A DNA stretch of 64,000 nt, taken from Capra hircus. Taxonomy: Eukaryota > Chordata > Mammalia > Artiodactyla > Bovidae. Below the pieces are notes generated by a model. That model did no database searches, had not been told where the DNA came from, and saw nothing but the letters and a program-made list of their open reading frames with translations. The stretch lies in the NCBI RefSeq assembly GCF_001704415.2, contig NC_030808.1, positions 85,093,594 through 85,157,593 on the forward strand, in the 5' to 3' direction. Positions 1 to 11,597 of the stretch are shown piece by piece (the stretch's first letter is position 1; each line of letters starts with the position of its first letter). The translations under genes were made by a program, and so were the position numbers.

Positions 1-709
1 ATTTTAGTTTCCTCATCTACATAATAGCCTGTAAGAATTAAACAAGGTGATACCTGTGAAAAGAGCTCATACACTGGAAAATCATTATAAACAAAGTGCT
101 GTTACTAGGAGATAGAGCAATGAGATACCTTATTTAAAAAAAATAGCAAAGAAAAGGAGGGAGGTCAGGGAAAGAGAGGAAGGAAGGAAGAAAGGGTAAA
201 AAGAAAAGAGAGGCAAGGACAATATTTAAAGAAACAAACAGGAGGAAAACCGGTCACTGCTTCAGGGGTTTGAAGAACTTATGGGTAGAAGAAGGTAAAG
301 CAATCTGGGAAATCTAATTTGTGTTCCACACAGGTGTTGATGAAGATACTGAGACCACACTGCACATGGATTGGGAAGGGTGGTAACAAGGGCCTGTGTG
401 GTCTTGGCCCAAAGTAACAAACTCGAGGCCAAGTAAAGTCATAAAAAATTAGTCATATAGTAATTAAAGGAATGAGAAACAGTTCATCTGAGGAAAAATT
501 ACTATAGATTTTTAATCTTGAGCAGAGAAGCCTACATATTGAATTAATAATGGAACATTTGTTATCCATTTACTGCAGTTACCACATAAAAACCAAGATA
601 CACTAACTGATTTCAAGCAGGAGACTCTTTAATTAGCCCAGACAGTGAGGGAGGTTAGACAACCAGCACGTTAAAAGGAGATTATGGACTCCTCGTTCCT
701 AATTCTTTT
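1..709. other. Unique AT-rich DNA, no gene seen
   Basis: No repeat family or long reading frame was recognised here. The stretch 157-226 is almost pure purine, rich in GGAA and GAAA units, and is low-complexity sequence. Confidence 0.6.
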
Positions 710-710
710 G

Positions 711-905
711 GTATGTATTTATTGAAGGCCTACTATTTGCCAGGCTTTGTGCTAAGTATTAGGGCTACAAAGTGCATAAAACACAGTTTCTTCCTCAATC
801 AAGTAACAATTCAGCAGAAAAAAAGATACAAGTTATTGTAATGCACCATAAAAAGTAAGAAACTTCATAAAATGGTTATAAATAAGAGGGTAGGAAAATT
901 TAGAG
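711..905 (-). repeat. L2 LINE 3'-end remnant
   Basis: The stretch reads like the reverse complement of the L2 3' end: a TATTTATTGA start, CTACTATTTGCCAGGC, then GTGCTAAGTATTAGGGCTAC. It is diverged, as expected of a mammal-wide ancient LINE. The right edge is approximate. Confidence 0.7.
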
Positions 906-3900
906 GCAAGAAAGTATTAACTTCAGATGTAGAAAGTATCAAGAAAGACATACTACCTTTTATAAAATTTTATTCTTTGGTCTTCTAAGAATCAAAGACC
1001 TGAACTAACCATCTGCTGAGATTCTTTCTTATTTTGTAATACTGTCACTGTTTTTATCATGTTATCAAATAATAGATTAAGTTTGAATACATTTGGAACC
1101 GTGGGAAAACTAAGGGAGCAGTAACCCTGGCATCACTTGACTGTGGAAAACCACGTCTATACAATATTTCAAAAGTAAAAGAAAACCCTCAAGGTTTAAT
1201 TCCACCAAATAACCAGTTTATTGAGACATTAGTGTCAATTCATTCTGTTGATTCGTTGGTCCCATGGTGACACAAACCTATAAAGAGAATATAAATGTAT
1301 AAAAAAACTAATCAATCACTGATCACCCCCCTTCCCTCCAAACCCATTTAAATTAAAATATTTCTGAGGTAGGGAAGGGGAAGTAATGGTTATAGTATGT
1401 ACTGTGAAGGTAGTTTGTATGGATGAACAAGTTAAATTTTTTTATATTGGTCACCAGGAAAAATCTGGGAAAAACTGCCTTTCTGCATGTTGTAAAGTTT
1501 TGACTTAATAAAAATCAAGTGGAATATATTTAAAGAGTTCTAGTATATTAAATCTGCTAGTTGGTTATCTGAGCTTTTATCAGTTAAAAGCTTATAAAGA
1601 AGAAAATGCTGCAAACCAGAAAATATTTTTTTTTCTATTTTTGTAATTGCTGTAAGGCTAAGTAATACACTGAGATAATTTTAGAAGAATTTAGACAGAT
1701 TAAAGATATCTATCTGGATGGGGGAAAAACATGTTAGAATTTATCAACAGAATGGAATAGAATGTTAGTCAAAATTTTTTTTAATGTAGTTTCACATATC
1801 TAATTGATGAACTGAATATTTTTTGGATGACTGTTGATAAATGCATAAGCTCTGGGTTTGCTGAACTTCTGAAGGACATGTGTCTGTAATTGGCCTTTCT
1901 CATTTCTGTCTTGTTAACAAGTATATAAATAAGAGAAGGCTTCAGTAATTGGCTCAGAGTTACTAATGAATTAATTAACTTCAGTCTATTTTACCTAACC
2001 TTTAATAATAAGAGTCTTTTTATTTTTTTTGGTTCAGCAATAGGTCTGACAGACTGAAAAAACAGACATGCAGCAAAGCTCTTGAAAATTAATGAGAAAC
2101 GAGGAAAGAATCAATGTACATTCTGCTTGCAGAGAACTGACACAAAAAAGACACAATAAACCATGAACAAACACAGTCAGTTTAAAAAATAGGTTAGAAA
2201 AAGTGGGCAAATTCAATTATAGAAGTAATTAGAAGATATAGGGCAAGGCTGCCTTTTGGGACTGTGCCAGAAAACATGAATTAATATGAGTGAATAGAAA
2301 GAACCCATGTAGTAATTAAGAAGCAATCACCTATGGCAATGAGTACCTGAAAACAGGCTGCAAACTATTAATTCAGTGATCAAAAATATTTTTAGATGAT
2401 TAATATGGCAAATTTATTTTAAAAGACTAATTTCTGGAAAGATATCAAGACAATAGCACACTATTTGTTCCTCTGGCATTTATATAGCTAATTAAATTTT
2501 ATAATTTGCAACAACAGTCATTATTATCTGAAAACAGTAAAAGCAATATTTCGCCTCCTTTTTAAAAAACTGGTTCTAAAATCATTGTTAAATCCAGCTC
2601 CAGCTGTCCTCCTGTAAGTGCCTAAGCTTTCACTGTTACCTCCTTTCAATGTGCATTTTCCTTATAAGTCTGTGTTTGAGTAACATTAAAATTTGAATTA
2701 ATGTACATATTCTCAAAGGTTTTGTAAGTTCCCATACTTGGGCAGGGATTCTACAAACTGTTTAATTTCAACAGTAACAAATAAAAGCAGTTTAATGCAC
2801 TATTTGTGCATCAAAGACTTTCTTACTTGGTCAACAGAGGTCTGTTACTTCAGTACACACCATTCCTCCCCCTAGAATACAAAGGCATAGACGCGTTACA
2901 GTGAAGCATGCTTTACAACACACAGAAGGCTAATGGGTTCTGAAATATGTGATTATCAGAGCCCCGTAGAGCAAGATGAGGGTCTGGCTGGTAATAAATA
3001 ACCTTGCAATATGAATTATTCTATTTCTACAGCTTTAAAAAAAATGTACATTTCATTTGTTGATCAGAAAAGTCTGGAAAATATTGTCTCTTTGGAAATA
3101 ACAGGAAGCTACTAAAACGAATCAGTGTCTCTGTGGGGAGTCATTGAACACCTACTAAGGGCCTAAGGCATGAAAGTCAATCCTGAAATGCTACCCTTGT
3201 AACAGATATTTATATTGTGTATGCATGTATGATTTCCTTTTGGAGGTCAATGAGCAGAAACCTTTGTATGCCATGCTTCAGAGATGCTAGATTTTTAGTT
3301 ACTAAATTTGTTCATGGAGTATTACTGTTTTTGAGGTTAAGATATTAAATTCATTACCTACAAAACAAGATCAAGCTAGAAACTCACTGAGTGTCACTGT
3401 TGCAGACGACATGGAGGTACAGAGTATAGGTATTTGAGAAGAATAAACATGAGAGGTTTTAACAAGATACCAAATTAAGCCGATATTAGACCTATCCAGT
3501 TCTTTCATTATTTGTATTTCTCTTATTTTCTTAAACTAGGTGCTTTTGAAAAAAACATATGAGAGAAAATAGCCCCTAACAGAGGTCTCTCAGTCTCTGA
3601 GTTTGCTTCATGTTGTTCAATATCAAAACTTAGGTGTGACAACTGCAGACAGACAACTCTGCCAGCTAGATGATGCTGATGACAGAGAGCTTCCCAAGAG
3701 GCGGGCAATTGGGAACTAGTGAAGTGAGTACAGCTTAGAGGTGTGGGGCTGAGGGGCTGCCAGCTGAACGGGACCCACTCACCATGAAATGTTAACGTGT
3801 CAATGAAGGCGGAAAGCATGAATGAACTACAAAGAAACTGAAAATGACTCAGCTGGTTGGAAATGGAATTTGGGCTCTTTGCCAAAGTAAGGTGTTTAAG

Positions 3901-4029
3901 GGCACACGCCCTAACACCTCGGGGATAAAAGGCTGCCCCTGAATTTGAAAAGAAAATATTTTGAAGAAAGACAAATGGCTTTTTTCATCAGAAATAAACT
4001 TCTCTTTTTTTTTCTTCCTTTCCATACAA
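906..4029. other. Unique intergenic or intronic DNA
   Basis: No young transposable element and no convincing exon was seen in these 3.1 kb. The longest open frame is 120 codons on the minus strand (3523-3885). It has low-complexity Ser/Leu content and no recognised domain, so it is treated as chance. Confidence 0.55.
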
Positions 4030-4327
4030 CATTTTCTGCGTCCCTACTTTTTGCCAGATTCTGGGTTAGGAATGAAGAACAGAGGGAGGGAGCACAGAAT
4101 ATAAAGTAAAAGAGACCCAGCGCCTCTTTCAAAGCTGCTGTCCTAGAGGAAGGACAGATGTAAGCAGCTGCAATAAAAGATTGTAATAAAATAATTGCAA
4201 AAGAGGGGAAGAGGTAAGTTGTGGTGATAGTGCAGAGGAAGGAGGCAGTTAGTTAGGGGGCTATATAGTAGATCAAAAAAGATTTTCATAGAAGAGATGG
4301 CAATTATGCCAGTCTTTGAAGAATAAT
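4030..4327 (-). repeat. L2 LINE remnant, split by a SINE
   Basis: TTTGCCAGATTCTGGG and the following AGAGACCCAGCGCC and TCCTAGAGG blocks match the reverse complement of the L2 3' region. The element resumes after the SINE at about 4660-4690, so the L2 is older than the Bov-tA insertion. Identification is by eye and the copy is strongly diverged. Confidence 0.5.
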
Positions 4328-4647
4328 GGTGCTTCCCTAGTGGCTCAGTTGGTAAAGAAACTGCCTGCAATTCAGGAGGCCCCAGTTTGATTCCTGGGTT
4401 AGGAAGAGCCACTGAAGAAGGAATAAGCTACCCACTCCAGTATTCTTGGGCTTCCCTGATGGCTCAGCTGATAAAGAATCTGCCTGCCATGTGGGAGACC
4501 TGGGTTCGATCCCTGAGTTGGGAAGATCCTCCTGGAGAAGGGAACGGCTACCCACTCTAGTATTCTGGCTTGGAGAATTCCATGGACTATGGTTCATGGG
4601 GTCCCAAAGAGTTGGACATGACTGAGAAACTTTTACTTTCACATTTC
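4328..4647 (+). mobile_element. Bov-tA SINE, dimeric form, with target-site duplication
   Basis: Two tRNA-Glu-like heads follow one another (GCTTCCCTAGTGGCTCAG near 4332 and GCTTCCCTGATGGCTCAG near 4450). Each is followed by the BovB-derived body (CCACTCCAGTATTCTTGG type); the second ends in the usual GAGTTGGACATGACTGAG tail. TTGAAGAATAAT occurs at 4316-4327 and again at 4648-4659, a perfect 12-bp target-site duplication. The second head keeps a B-box-like GGTTCGATCCC. Bov-tA is non-autonomous and depends on BovB. Confidence 0.92.
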
Positions 4648-4690
4648 TTGAAGAATAATAGGCAGAACTGGAAGAGGAGAATTTTAGCTG

Positions 4691-5500
4691 GAGAAAACTT
4701 TTTTTAATCCTGCTATCATCTCTGACTTCCTCTTTTGCAGATCAAAGTTATTTTAGGAAGAGAAGATAGAAAAGACAACCATGATGTGTGTACATGAGGA
4801 TGGTGATTGTGTATGTTGGGGTGGATGGGAGGAGGATGGGTGTGAGAAGAAAGATTGGGTGGTATGGGAATTTCTTTAGAGTTTATAATATATTCTCCTC
4901 ATTTACCAAATTTTGCCTCCTCCAGGTTAGTATTTTTTTTTTTTTCAGACACACTCTTTCAATATTTGAATGATGTTTTGATTCTATTTTGATTCCATGT
5001 GACTCTCCAATAGCTTTTATTTTTTTATGTTTCATGGCTTAGTCATTTTTGGCAATGATAAGTTTCTTATTCTAACTTGATTCCTGTGGATTGTGCTATA
5101 TTTATACTTGTACCTAGTTATTCCTTTATTAATATATCTTTTCTTTTTCTCATTAAATAAATATTTAAGTATTTACTACTTGATGAGTATCTTGCTAGGC
5201 ATAGTTTATTCTTTCCTTGCTTCTAGCTTGGAATTTGAAACATGGAAGTTATTTAAAATGCACTATCTAAAAGATCAGACTTATGCATATGGTTGAATCT
5301 TATTCAGTGTTGAACATCGAAACTAATCATGTTCTTGACTGATCTATCAGTCAGTGGGGCCATACTTAGTTCTTAAGATGTTTTCAAAGGAAGACTATAG
5401 AGCAACAACCTTGTTAAGATAATCACAGCAGACTTATCTTTAAACGGAGAATTTCAGGCTGGTATGAGTCAAAAATTTCCTATGTACAAAACGAGACTTA
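4691..5500. other. Unique AT-rich DNA with a short L2-like remnant
   Basis: Only 5155-5215 looks repetitive; it resembles the reverse complement of the L2 tail (AAATATTTAAGTATTTACTACTT). Nothing else was recognised. Confidence 0.45.
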
Positions 5501-5511
5501 TTTATTAGATA

Positions 5512-5591
5512 GTTCAGTTCATTTCACAGTCACTCAGTCGTGTCTGACTCTGAGACCCCGTGGACTGCAGCACACCAGGCTTCCATGTCCA
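5512..5591 (-). mobile_element. BovB LINE 3'-end fragment
   Basis: GTTCAGTTCATTTCACAGTC followed by ACTCAGTCGTGTCTGACTC is the reverse complement of the BovB 3' end. TTTATTAGATA (5501-5511) and TTTACTAGATA (5592-5602) match at 10 of 11 positions and look like a target-site duplication, so this is a short 5'-truncated insertion of about 80 bp. Confidence 0.8.
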
Positions 5592-5649
5592 TTTACTAGA
5601 TATATAAAATCTAAATCTCCGTGTCTGTCTGGAGGCTAAGAAAAGTATC

Positions 5650-5880
5650 ATATGTGAGCATTAATTCATTCAGTGGATTTTTAAAGTAGTACTCTGCTAG
5701 AAACTAGGGATATAAAAATGATTAAAAATGAGCTTTGCCCTTAAGGAACTAACTCCCACAAGAAATAGATGAGTCAGATAAGTAAATCAGTTATTATAAC
5801 TGATGAGGTATAAAAGTACAGCATTCTATGAAAGCACAAAAAAGAGAGATCTCGATTGGGACAGTAAGGTAAGAAGATAA
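5650..5880 (-). repeat. L2 LINE 3'-end remnant
   Basis: ATTAATTCATTCAGTGGAT, then CTAGAAACTAGGGATA and GCCCTTAAGGAACTAAC, follows the order of the reverse-complemented L2 3' end (tail, 'gccaggc...ggggata', 'ccctcatggagct'). It is an old, diverged copy with approximate edges. Confidence 0.55.
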
Positions 5881-6524
5881 AATACCAGAGGTTAAAGTTT
5901 AGGAACAAGAATTTAATTAGCTGAAGAAGGGCACCAAGGGCCAAGGAAAGGTGATGTATAAAACAGCATGATGAGCTTGGAAATGTCTTTTTGCAAACTT
6001 ACAAAGAATTGGCTCCGTATTAAAAGAAGGGTGGGTGGAATGGTTAACATACCCCTTACACAGATCATACTCTCTCTGAGGTCTTCAGGGCCTTGTCTCA
6101 TTTCCTTTTTCCTAATTCCTTTTCTGTTGCCCAAGATTTTTGGATAGAACCATATCGAAAGTCTGGTCTGTGGTAATTTTGGAATTTGAAAGCTGCTGGC
6201 CTGCTAATGGGGTAAGTCAAATGGGCGTTCATGCTAATAACCTAGGTGAGAGCACAGAAGAGCAGTCATGGATGGGATCCCAGTATACTTGTATGTGCCT
6301 CAGCAAGTTGTTGACTCTATGGAAATGATTTTTTTTCCTATGCCAGTGTTTCCTTTTGTCTGGATTCAGAGCCTTGAATAGGCTAACTTGTTGCAAAGGT
6401 CTCAAAAGTTTTACTTCATGAACAACATCAAGAAAAGGAATTGAGACAGTTCTCAGGATTGGCTTTAGTGTATCTAGTGTATCACATGGTAAAGGTACTT
6501 ATTAGAAATCTCCGCCCACCTAAT
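5881..6524. other. Unique DNA, nothing recognised
   Basis: Short open frames on both strands are at or below 73 codons and show no domain. No repeat family was recognised. Confidence 0.5.
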
Positions 6525-6835
6525 TCCTTTCCTAATTCTTTATTTTCAGGAATCAGCTTAAATGACTTTTTTTTCTGAGAAGCTTTGTCTCATCTTCTGT
6601 ATTAGATCATGTCCCTCTGTTATATGCTTTCTTAGCACCCTGCAATTTTCCTTTGTAGCACTGAATATGACTCCAGTTAAATACTAGATTATGTAATTAA
6701 TGCTTTCACACCAGACTCTTTAAGTAGAATATTAGCTTTATGAGGGCAGGAGCTAGATTTTATGCTGCTGTATCTGCAATGCCTAGCAGCATTCCTGGCT
6801 CACAGTAGGTGCTCAGTATGGATTTTTTGAAAATG
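6525..6835 (+). repeat. L2 LINE 3' region
   Basis: The order of blocks matches the L2 sense strand: CTTTCTTAGCACCCTGCAAT, TTTATGAGGGCAGGAGCTAG, CTGTATCTGCAATGCCTAGC, then CTCACAGTAGGTGCTCAGTA. This is one of the clearer ancient LINE copies in the window. Confidence 0.75.
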
Positions 6836-7774
6836 ATTCAGTTACTTGTTATCCCAGTTCCATTCAACAAATTGAAAAGTAGCAGAGCTTCTAAGTAAAA
6901 CCAGATCTGTACATCCTAGAGCTAATGGGAACTCCTAGGAATCTCTCAAAACTGACCCAGGCTTCTAGGAGAGTTCAAATGATGTCTCTGGGTTATCTCC
7001 TCTTATTGTTCCACCTGGCCTCTCCTGATGGTATTTTGGCTCAAAACTAACCCAGCACCTTCTTGTTCATCCGTGTCAGCAACTTGTTATTGTAACTTGC
7101 TTGCCTCAGGCCAGAGCTTCCTTCATTATTGAGTGCCAGATATGTTTGTCACTATGCCAAGTACATGGGATAAAAACTTGGAAAGGCATGGACTTGACCT
7201 CAGGAGAGCCATAGTGACAAGATCAGAGCAAGCTTCATCAATCTCCAGGGAACCATTGCTTGGAATTATAAGACCATTGCCCTTTTAGCATAAAGAATTT
7301 GATCACTGTGAAAATGCACATCACCTTGGAAATCATAATTATTGTTAGCTGTTATCAAGTACTTTTGCCTTCAGATAAATGAAAAATCGAGGAGCAGGTT
7401 TTGGCTCCGAGGTGTAGAAGGACAGAGAAAAGGCCTTTGGGAGTGTGAGAAGAAGAGGGACAGGAGAGCCAGTAAGTTGGGAAAGGGGTAAAAATGAAAT
7501 AGCTAGAGCAACAGTGCCCAGCACATAGTAGACACAATTTACTCAAGGCAGTGCTTGAGTAAAGGGCAAGTTTTACCTTAGGCTGTTTTTTAGGTAGCTA
7601 GTGATTTCTGGTTGAGTAAAAGTTTACAAAATAGGAAACAGATGGCTCCAGCTGTTTGGGGTTGACGCCAAATCCCAGTTATGCTCACAAAGTAGGACTT
7701 CACAGGGAGACCATATAAGATGTATTTTTTTTTTTCCTCTTCTAGCACCATAAATTCAAGATTTCCATTTACTC
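6836..7774. other. Unique DNA with two short L2-like traces
   Basis: Around 7118-7170 (TATTGAGTGCCAGATATG) and 7500-7545 (CCCAGCACATAGTAGACAC) there are short matches to the L2 tail, on the minus and plus strand respectively. The remainder is unassigned. Confidence 0.4.
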
Positions 7775-8022
7775 TGGGGTGGTGGGGTGATAAATTGGGA
7801 GATTGGAATTAACATGTCTGTACTACTGTATATAAAACAGTTAACTAATAAGGACCTTCAGTATAGCACAGGGAACTCTACTCTGTAATGGCCTATATGG
7901 GAAAAGAATCTTAAAAAACAGTGGATATTTGTATATGTATAACTGATTCACTTTGCTGTACACCTGAAACTAACACAACATTGTAAGTTAGCTATACCCC
8001 AATAAAAATGTAAAAGTTCAGT
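7775..8022 (+). mobile_element. L1 LINE 3' UTR
   Basis: GGGTGATAAATTGGGAGATT, then AACTAATAAGGACC, GTATAGCACAGGGAACTC, CACTTTGCTGTACACCTG and CCAATAAAAATG are in the order of the artiodactyl L1 3' UTR. The element ends in an A-rich tail that served as the landing site for the next SINE. It is a short 5'-truncated copy. Confidence 0.85.
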
Positions 8023-8034
8023 ATCAAAAAAAAG

Positions 8035-8239
8035 TTAGCATGTTGGTAAAGAATCCACCTGCCAATGCAGGAGAGACAAGAGACTTGGGTTCGATCCCTG
8101 GGTCAGGAAGATCCCCTCGGAAGAGGAAATGCCAACTGACTCCAGTATTCTTACTTGGAAAATCCTATGGACAGAGGAGCCTGGAAGGCTGCAGTCCATG
8201 GTGTTGCAGAGTCAAACATGACTGAGCGACTAAGCACAA
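8035..8239 (+). mobile_element. Bov-tA SINE inserted in an L1 A-tail
   Basis: The tRNA-like head (GGTAAAGAATCCACCTGCC, GGGTTCGATCCCTGGGT) is joined to the BovB-derived body ending GTCAAACATGACTGAGCGAC. ATCAAAAAAAAG flanks both sides (8023-8034 and 8240-8251). The flank is A-rich, so this duplication is less certain than the others in the window. Confidence 0.88.
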
Positions 8240-8251
8240 ATCAAAAAAAAG

Positions 8252-8639
8252 AAAAAAAAAGAAAGGTTATATAAAGGAGTCATACACTGTTTTCAAAGGT
8301 TCCATGTAAGCTTGAGCTTAGATGCATCTGCTGGGTTCTCTTAGCTATTTCAAACATTTTTTTAATCAAAGAAACTCCAGTAGACTTAAATTGGTTATGA
8401 GAACTAGTGATGATGTTTCAAAAGAGGACAAATATACCATAGTGGTGTCTGAATACTAAGATTTTTTTCTATGTCTGTGAGTATAATGCTTGCTTACACA
8501 TACTAGCAAAGAACACAATTAACATACTAATTTGATTCTCTACCTAAAGAATGAAGAATTGCTTTGACACAGACAGCTGCCCATGAATGGCTGGGGTGAC
8601 CCTTGGTCAGTTTTCCATCTGTCTTAGAGTAAAAAGTCC
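8252..8639. other. Unique DNA, nothing recognised
   Basis: No repeat and no open frame of note. Confidence 0.5.
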
Positions 8640-8800
8640 AGATTTAGACACGTTTTAGCTGTATGACCTTGAGCAGCCTTCTTTTGTTGCTTTTTCTCAG
8701 TATCTTCACCTGTAAAATGGAGGCTCATCTAATACCTGACTGATGAGGTGGTAGTAAGGATTAAGTTAGCACCTTGCTTGCAATAGATATACCATATGTA
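8640..8800 (+). repeat. MIR SINE
   Basis: TTAGCTGTATGACCTTGAGC, then TCACCTGTAAAATGGAGGC and AGTAAGGATTAAGTTAGCAC, follow the MIR core and 3' part in sense order. MIR is a mammal-wide, long-inactive SINE. Confidence 0.8.
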
Positions 8801-9180
8801 TATTTTTTTCACTCTAGTCTGAATCTGTATTCTGAGGAAGTCTGTAGTAGGTATGGGACTATCTACCTCTACCTGCCTCTAAAGAGAAAGAAGTAGAGAA
8901 AGATTTTAATGAATCTGTTTTAAGAGAATCCTGCAGCTATGCAGAAGGCAGCGCTTCCTTTTTGTCCTGGCTCCCAGGGATACGAGGCTGCAAGGATAGA
9001 GGCACAGGGAGACAGCAAATGATTGCCATTGGGGAACATCTTAGGCCCGTCTCCGGTGTCATTGGCAGCTCTAAGAATATCAGGTTGACAAATCTAAATA
9101 ACACCAATTATAATTGCATGACCACAGTTTCTCAATATCGCCGTGTACTAACCTCCCTCTCCTGCCCTTTTCCCCTCCTT
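8801..9180. other. Unique DNA, nothing recognised
   Basis: A 90-codon frame (8962-9234, plus) runs through this stretch into the MER5 element. It has no recognised domain and is judged to be chance. Confidence 0.45.
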
Positions 9181-9182
9181 AG

Positions 9183-9340
9183 ACCGGTGGCTCTTAATCT
9201 TAGTTACACCTTGGAATCATCTGTGGAGCTTTAAAAATTACTGATAACTTGGTCCCATTCTCAGAGAGTCTGATTTTGTCTTTTTAAAAGCTCTCCAGAA
9301 AGTCATTGCACTTTTGAGCACTGAAAATTTCAAAAATTAA
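9183..9340 (+). mobile_element. MER5-type hAT-Charlie DNA transposon remnant
   Basis: CGGTGGCTCTTAATCTTAG with CTTGGAATCATCTGTGGAGC and TTAAAAATTACTGATAACTT is close to the left half of MER5A (inverted-repeat start CAGTGGTTCTCAA, then 'atcacctggggagctt'). MER5 elements are short non-autonomous relics with no coding capacity. The right end is unclear. Confidence 0.65.
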
Positions 9341-9466
9341 TTTTTTTTTCAATGTGAAGTCCAAGTTAACCCATGGCAAAAATGCAGTTAATAAAAAGAA
9401 ATTGAGTCACAGGGCATAAGATTAATTTCATACTGTTAAGAATATTTTGGTATCTTAAGGTTATTT

Positions 9467-9609
9467 GCTGTAAAAGTAAATGGCAACCCACTCCACTATT
9501 CTTACCTGGAGCATTCTATGGATAGAGGAGCCTAATGAGCTACTGTCCATGGGATCACAAAGAGTCAGACATGACTAAGCAGCTAACACACACACACACA
9601 CACACACAC
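9467..9609 (+). mobile_element. 5'-truncated Bov-tA/Bov-A SINE with a CA-repeat tail
   Basis: Only the BovB-derived body remains (AATGGCAACCCACTCCACTA to AGTCAGACATGACTAAGCAG). AAGGTTATTT occurs at 9457-9466 and 9610-9619, a perfect 10-bp target-site duplication. The 3' end is a (CA)n run. Confidence 0.9.
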
Positions 9610-9611
9610 AA
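9586..9611. repeat. (CA)13 microsatellite
   Basis: A pure AC/CA run at the 3' end of a SINE, a usual birthplace of microsatellites in ruminants. It is likely to vary in length between individuals. Confidence 0.95.
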
Positions 9612-10648
9612 GGTTATTTAAAATCTAGTTTAATGTAAACACCCTCTGTCCTGCCCTGCCTCATAAATTTAAGGCTGTTGAGCCAACTTGGTATGAAGGG
9701 TACCAGGCTGGAAGGAGCAGAGTGGTAGGATTTGATCCTATCATTTACTGAAAGATTCTTAAGAGGCAGTGGTAGTTCAGAGTGCTGTCTTGCATCTCTG
9801 GTTAGCTCTAGGGATAAAGGATCTCCTCATTTATTAGCTCTTCCTGTTTGGCTGCTAGCTGTGCTAAATGGATATTTTCAACCCCACTGTCCACAAGACA
9901 TTGGTGTGTGTGTCATGATCTGCTGTGATCGAGATATGTTACAAGAAACATGAAATGATAAGTTTTCGGGTTTAAGAATTAATTCCAGAAAACTCAAGGT
10001 TATCCTTGTAACAGCGTTGTTTTCACTCACTTGTACATCAGGACACTGTCCTGAATGGGAGAACATGGTGGAATTACAATTACTATGGGGGACTGTCATT
10101 TGACATGTGTCCCTGTGGAACAAAGATTGGGGTTTTGCAAAAAATCCAATCTCCTAAGTCAAAAGAGTTCCTCACTGGGCCTCATTTGCAGTAGTGCATA
10201 TTAATAGAGGTGGTGGAGGGAGCTGGACAAAGGGGCCTCTCTGTGTTCCAGTGCCCAGTCTTGTTTTTGGGGACAGAGAGGATCTTGTTTTCTTACATTG
10301 GGGAAGGAAGCTGGTGTGCAAGGTCACACCTTAAGGCATCTCTGAACTGAAAATGGAAAAAACATCTTAAGTAACTCTACCAGTCTTTATCATCCCAAAA
10401 ATCAGTTTATAAACAGGTCAAATGTAAACAAAATATTTTTAGGAAAAATAAGGACAAAAGTATCACATACTTAGAGTGTTCTTCTGATAATTTGAGTAAT
10501 TGTGATCTGACCAGTAATTTTAATATTTTCTGCTGAACATGAAGGAATGGGGTACTCCGTTCAGCTTTTTCATTTACTAGCTGAACTTGCTAGTTGAATA
10601 AAAAGAGAAATTGTCAGTTAGGTAATTTAGATCAACACTTTGTTGTTG

Positions 10649-10650
<2 letters not shown>

Positions 10651-10683
<33 letters not shown>
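10651..10683. repeat. T33 homopolymer
   Basis: Thirty-three consecutive T with no SINE or LINE body attached on either side. The exact length is unreliable in most assemblies. Confidence 0.95.
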
Positions 10684-10686
<3 letters not shown>

Positions 10687-11548
10687 TTTCAAGGTTCCTG
10701 AGCAGAAGGGAAAATGAGCTTAAAGATGAGGCTTGGAGGAGAAAGAAGGGCTGGGGAGAAATATGGTAAGCACTCAATAAGTGGCTATAGGTAGTTGTCA
10801 TGGTGGTGATGATAATATTAATAAATCTCTCCTGAGAAAGTTTTCAAATCACAGGGAACATACTACTTTGATTTTTATGAGTACTGAGCTATTTAAAGTA
10901 TTATTTATTACTTTTGTGCTTAATTTTTTTTCTGGTAAGGAATTTGAATGCAAGATAAAGGAAGAGGGATTTATGAAGAGCTGAGCATTCTCAAATTGAG
11001 ATCACTTGAATCATGTTTTTAATTTTCCTTGTTTGTAACAAATGACTTAATTATACTTTGGCGTCTTAATTTTCAGCTTCTCAACTTATTAGTGAGTAAT
11101 ACATGTGGAGTCCTTTGAGTTAAATGGACACAATGTCAAATAAATTTGATTTTATTTTACAATGCAATTGATTAAATTGGGCAAGTAACGTAAAATATAT
11201 GTTGAAGATTTGATTCCTCCTGGCAGTATGGCAAATGAAGTGAAGGACTTTCAAAAAGTGTGATAGATTGCTGTTACCATCTTATTACTACTAATACTAT
11301 TAGCAACAAAAAGTTTGGGAAAATTCATGGATACAGCTCTAGAAAAACTTGCTTATGGAGAGAAAATCAGGAATGTTTGGGGGGGTACTTCCCTAATCTT
11401 TCAAAGCAGACACTATCCTGACTTCCCACAATACATTTGACTGGGTTGCTTCCTGAGACGGAAATCTGCAAGGCCTGGTCTGACACACGGCATTTGTTGC
11501 ACTGCTAACATTGAAACATGATATTTTCCTTTCCTTCCAGCTTTTAGT

Positions 11549-11597
11549 CTTTATTTTACACTGCTCTTTATTTCACATTGCTTTTTATTTTACACTG
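11549..11597. repeat. Three-copy tandem repeat, 15-17 bp unit
   Basis: CTTTATTTTACACTG (11549-11563), CTTTATTTCACATTG (11566-11580) and CTTTTTATTTTACACTG (11581-11597) are imperfect head-to-tail copies. Confidence 0.75.

Noticed and set aside
3523..3885. A 120-codon minus-strand frame in unique DNA
   Set aside because: Ser/Leu/His-rich content without any recognised motif; no start context or neighbouring exon. Treated as chance.
4480..4520. tRNA-gene-like A and B boxes
   Set aside because: They belong to the tRNA-Glu-derived heads of Bov-tA SINEs, which lack a foldable full tRNA and occur many times in the window.
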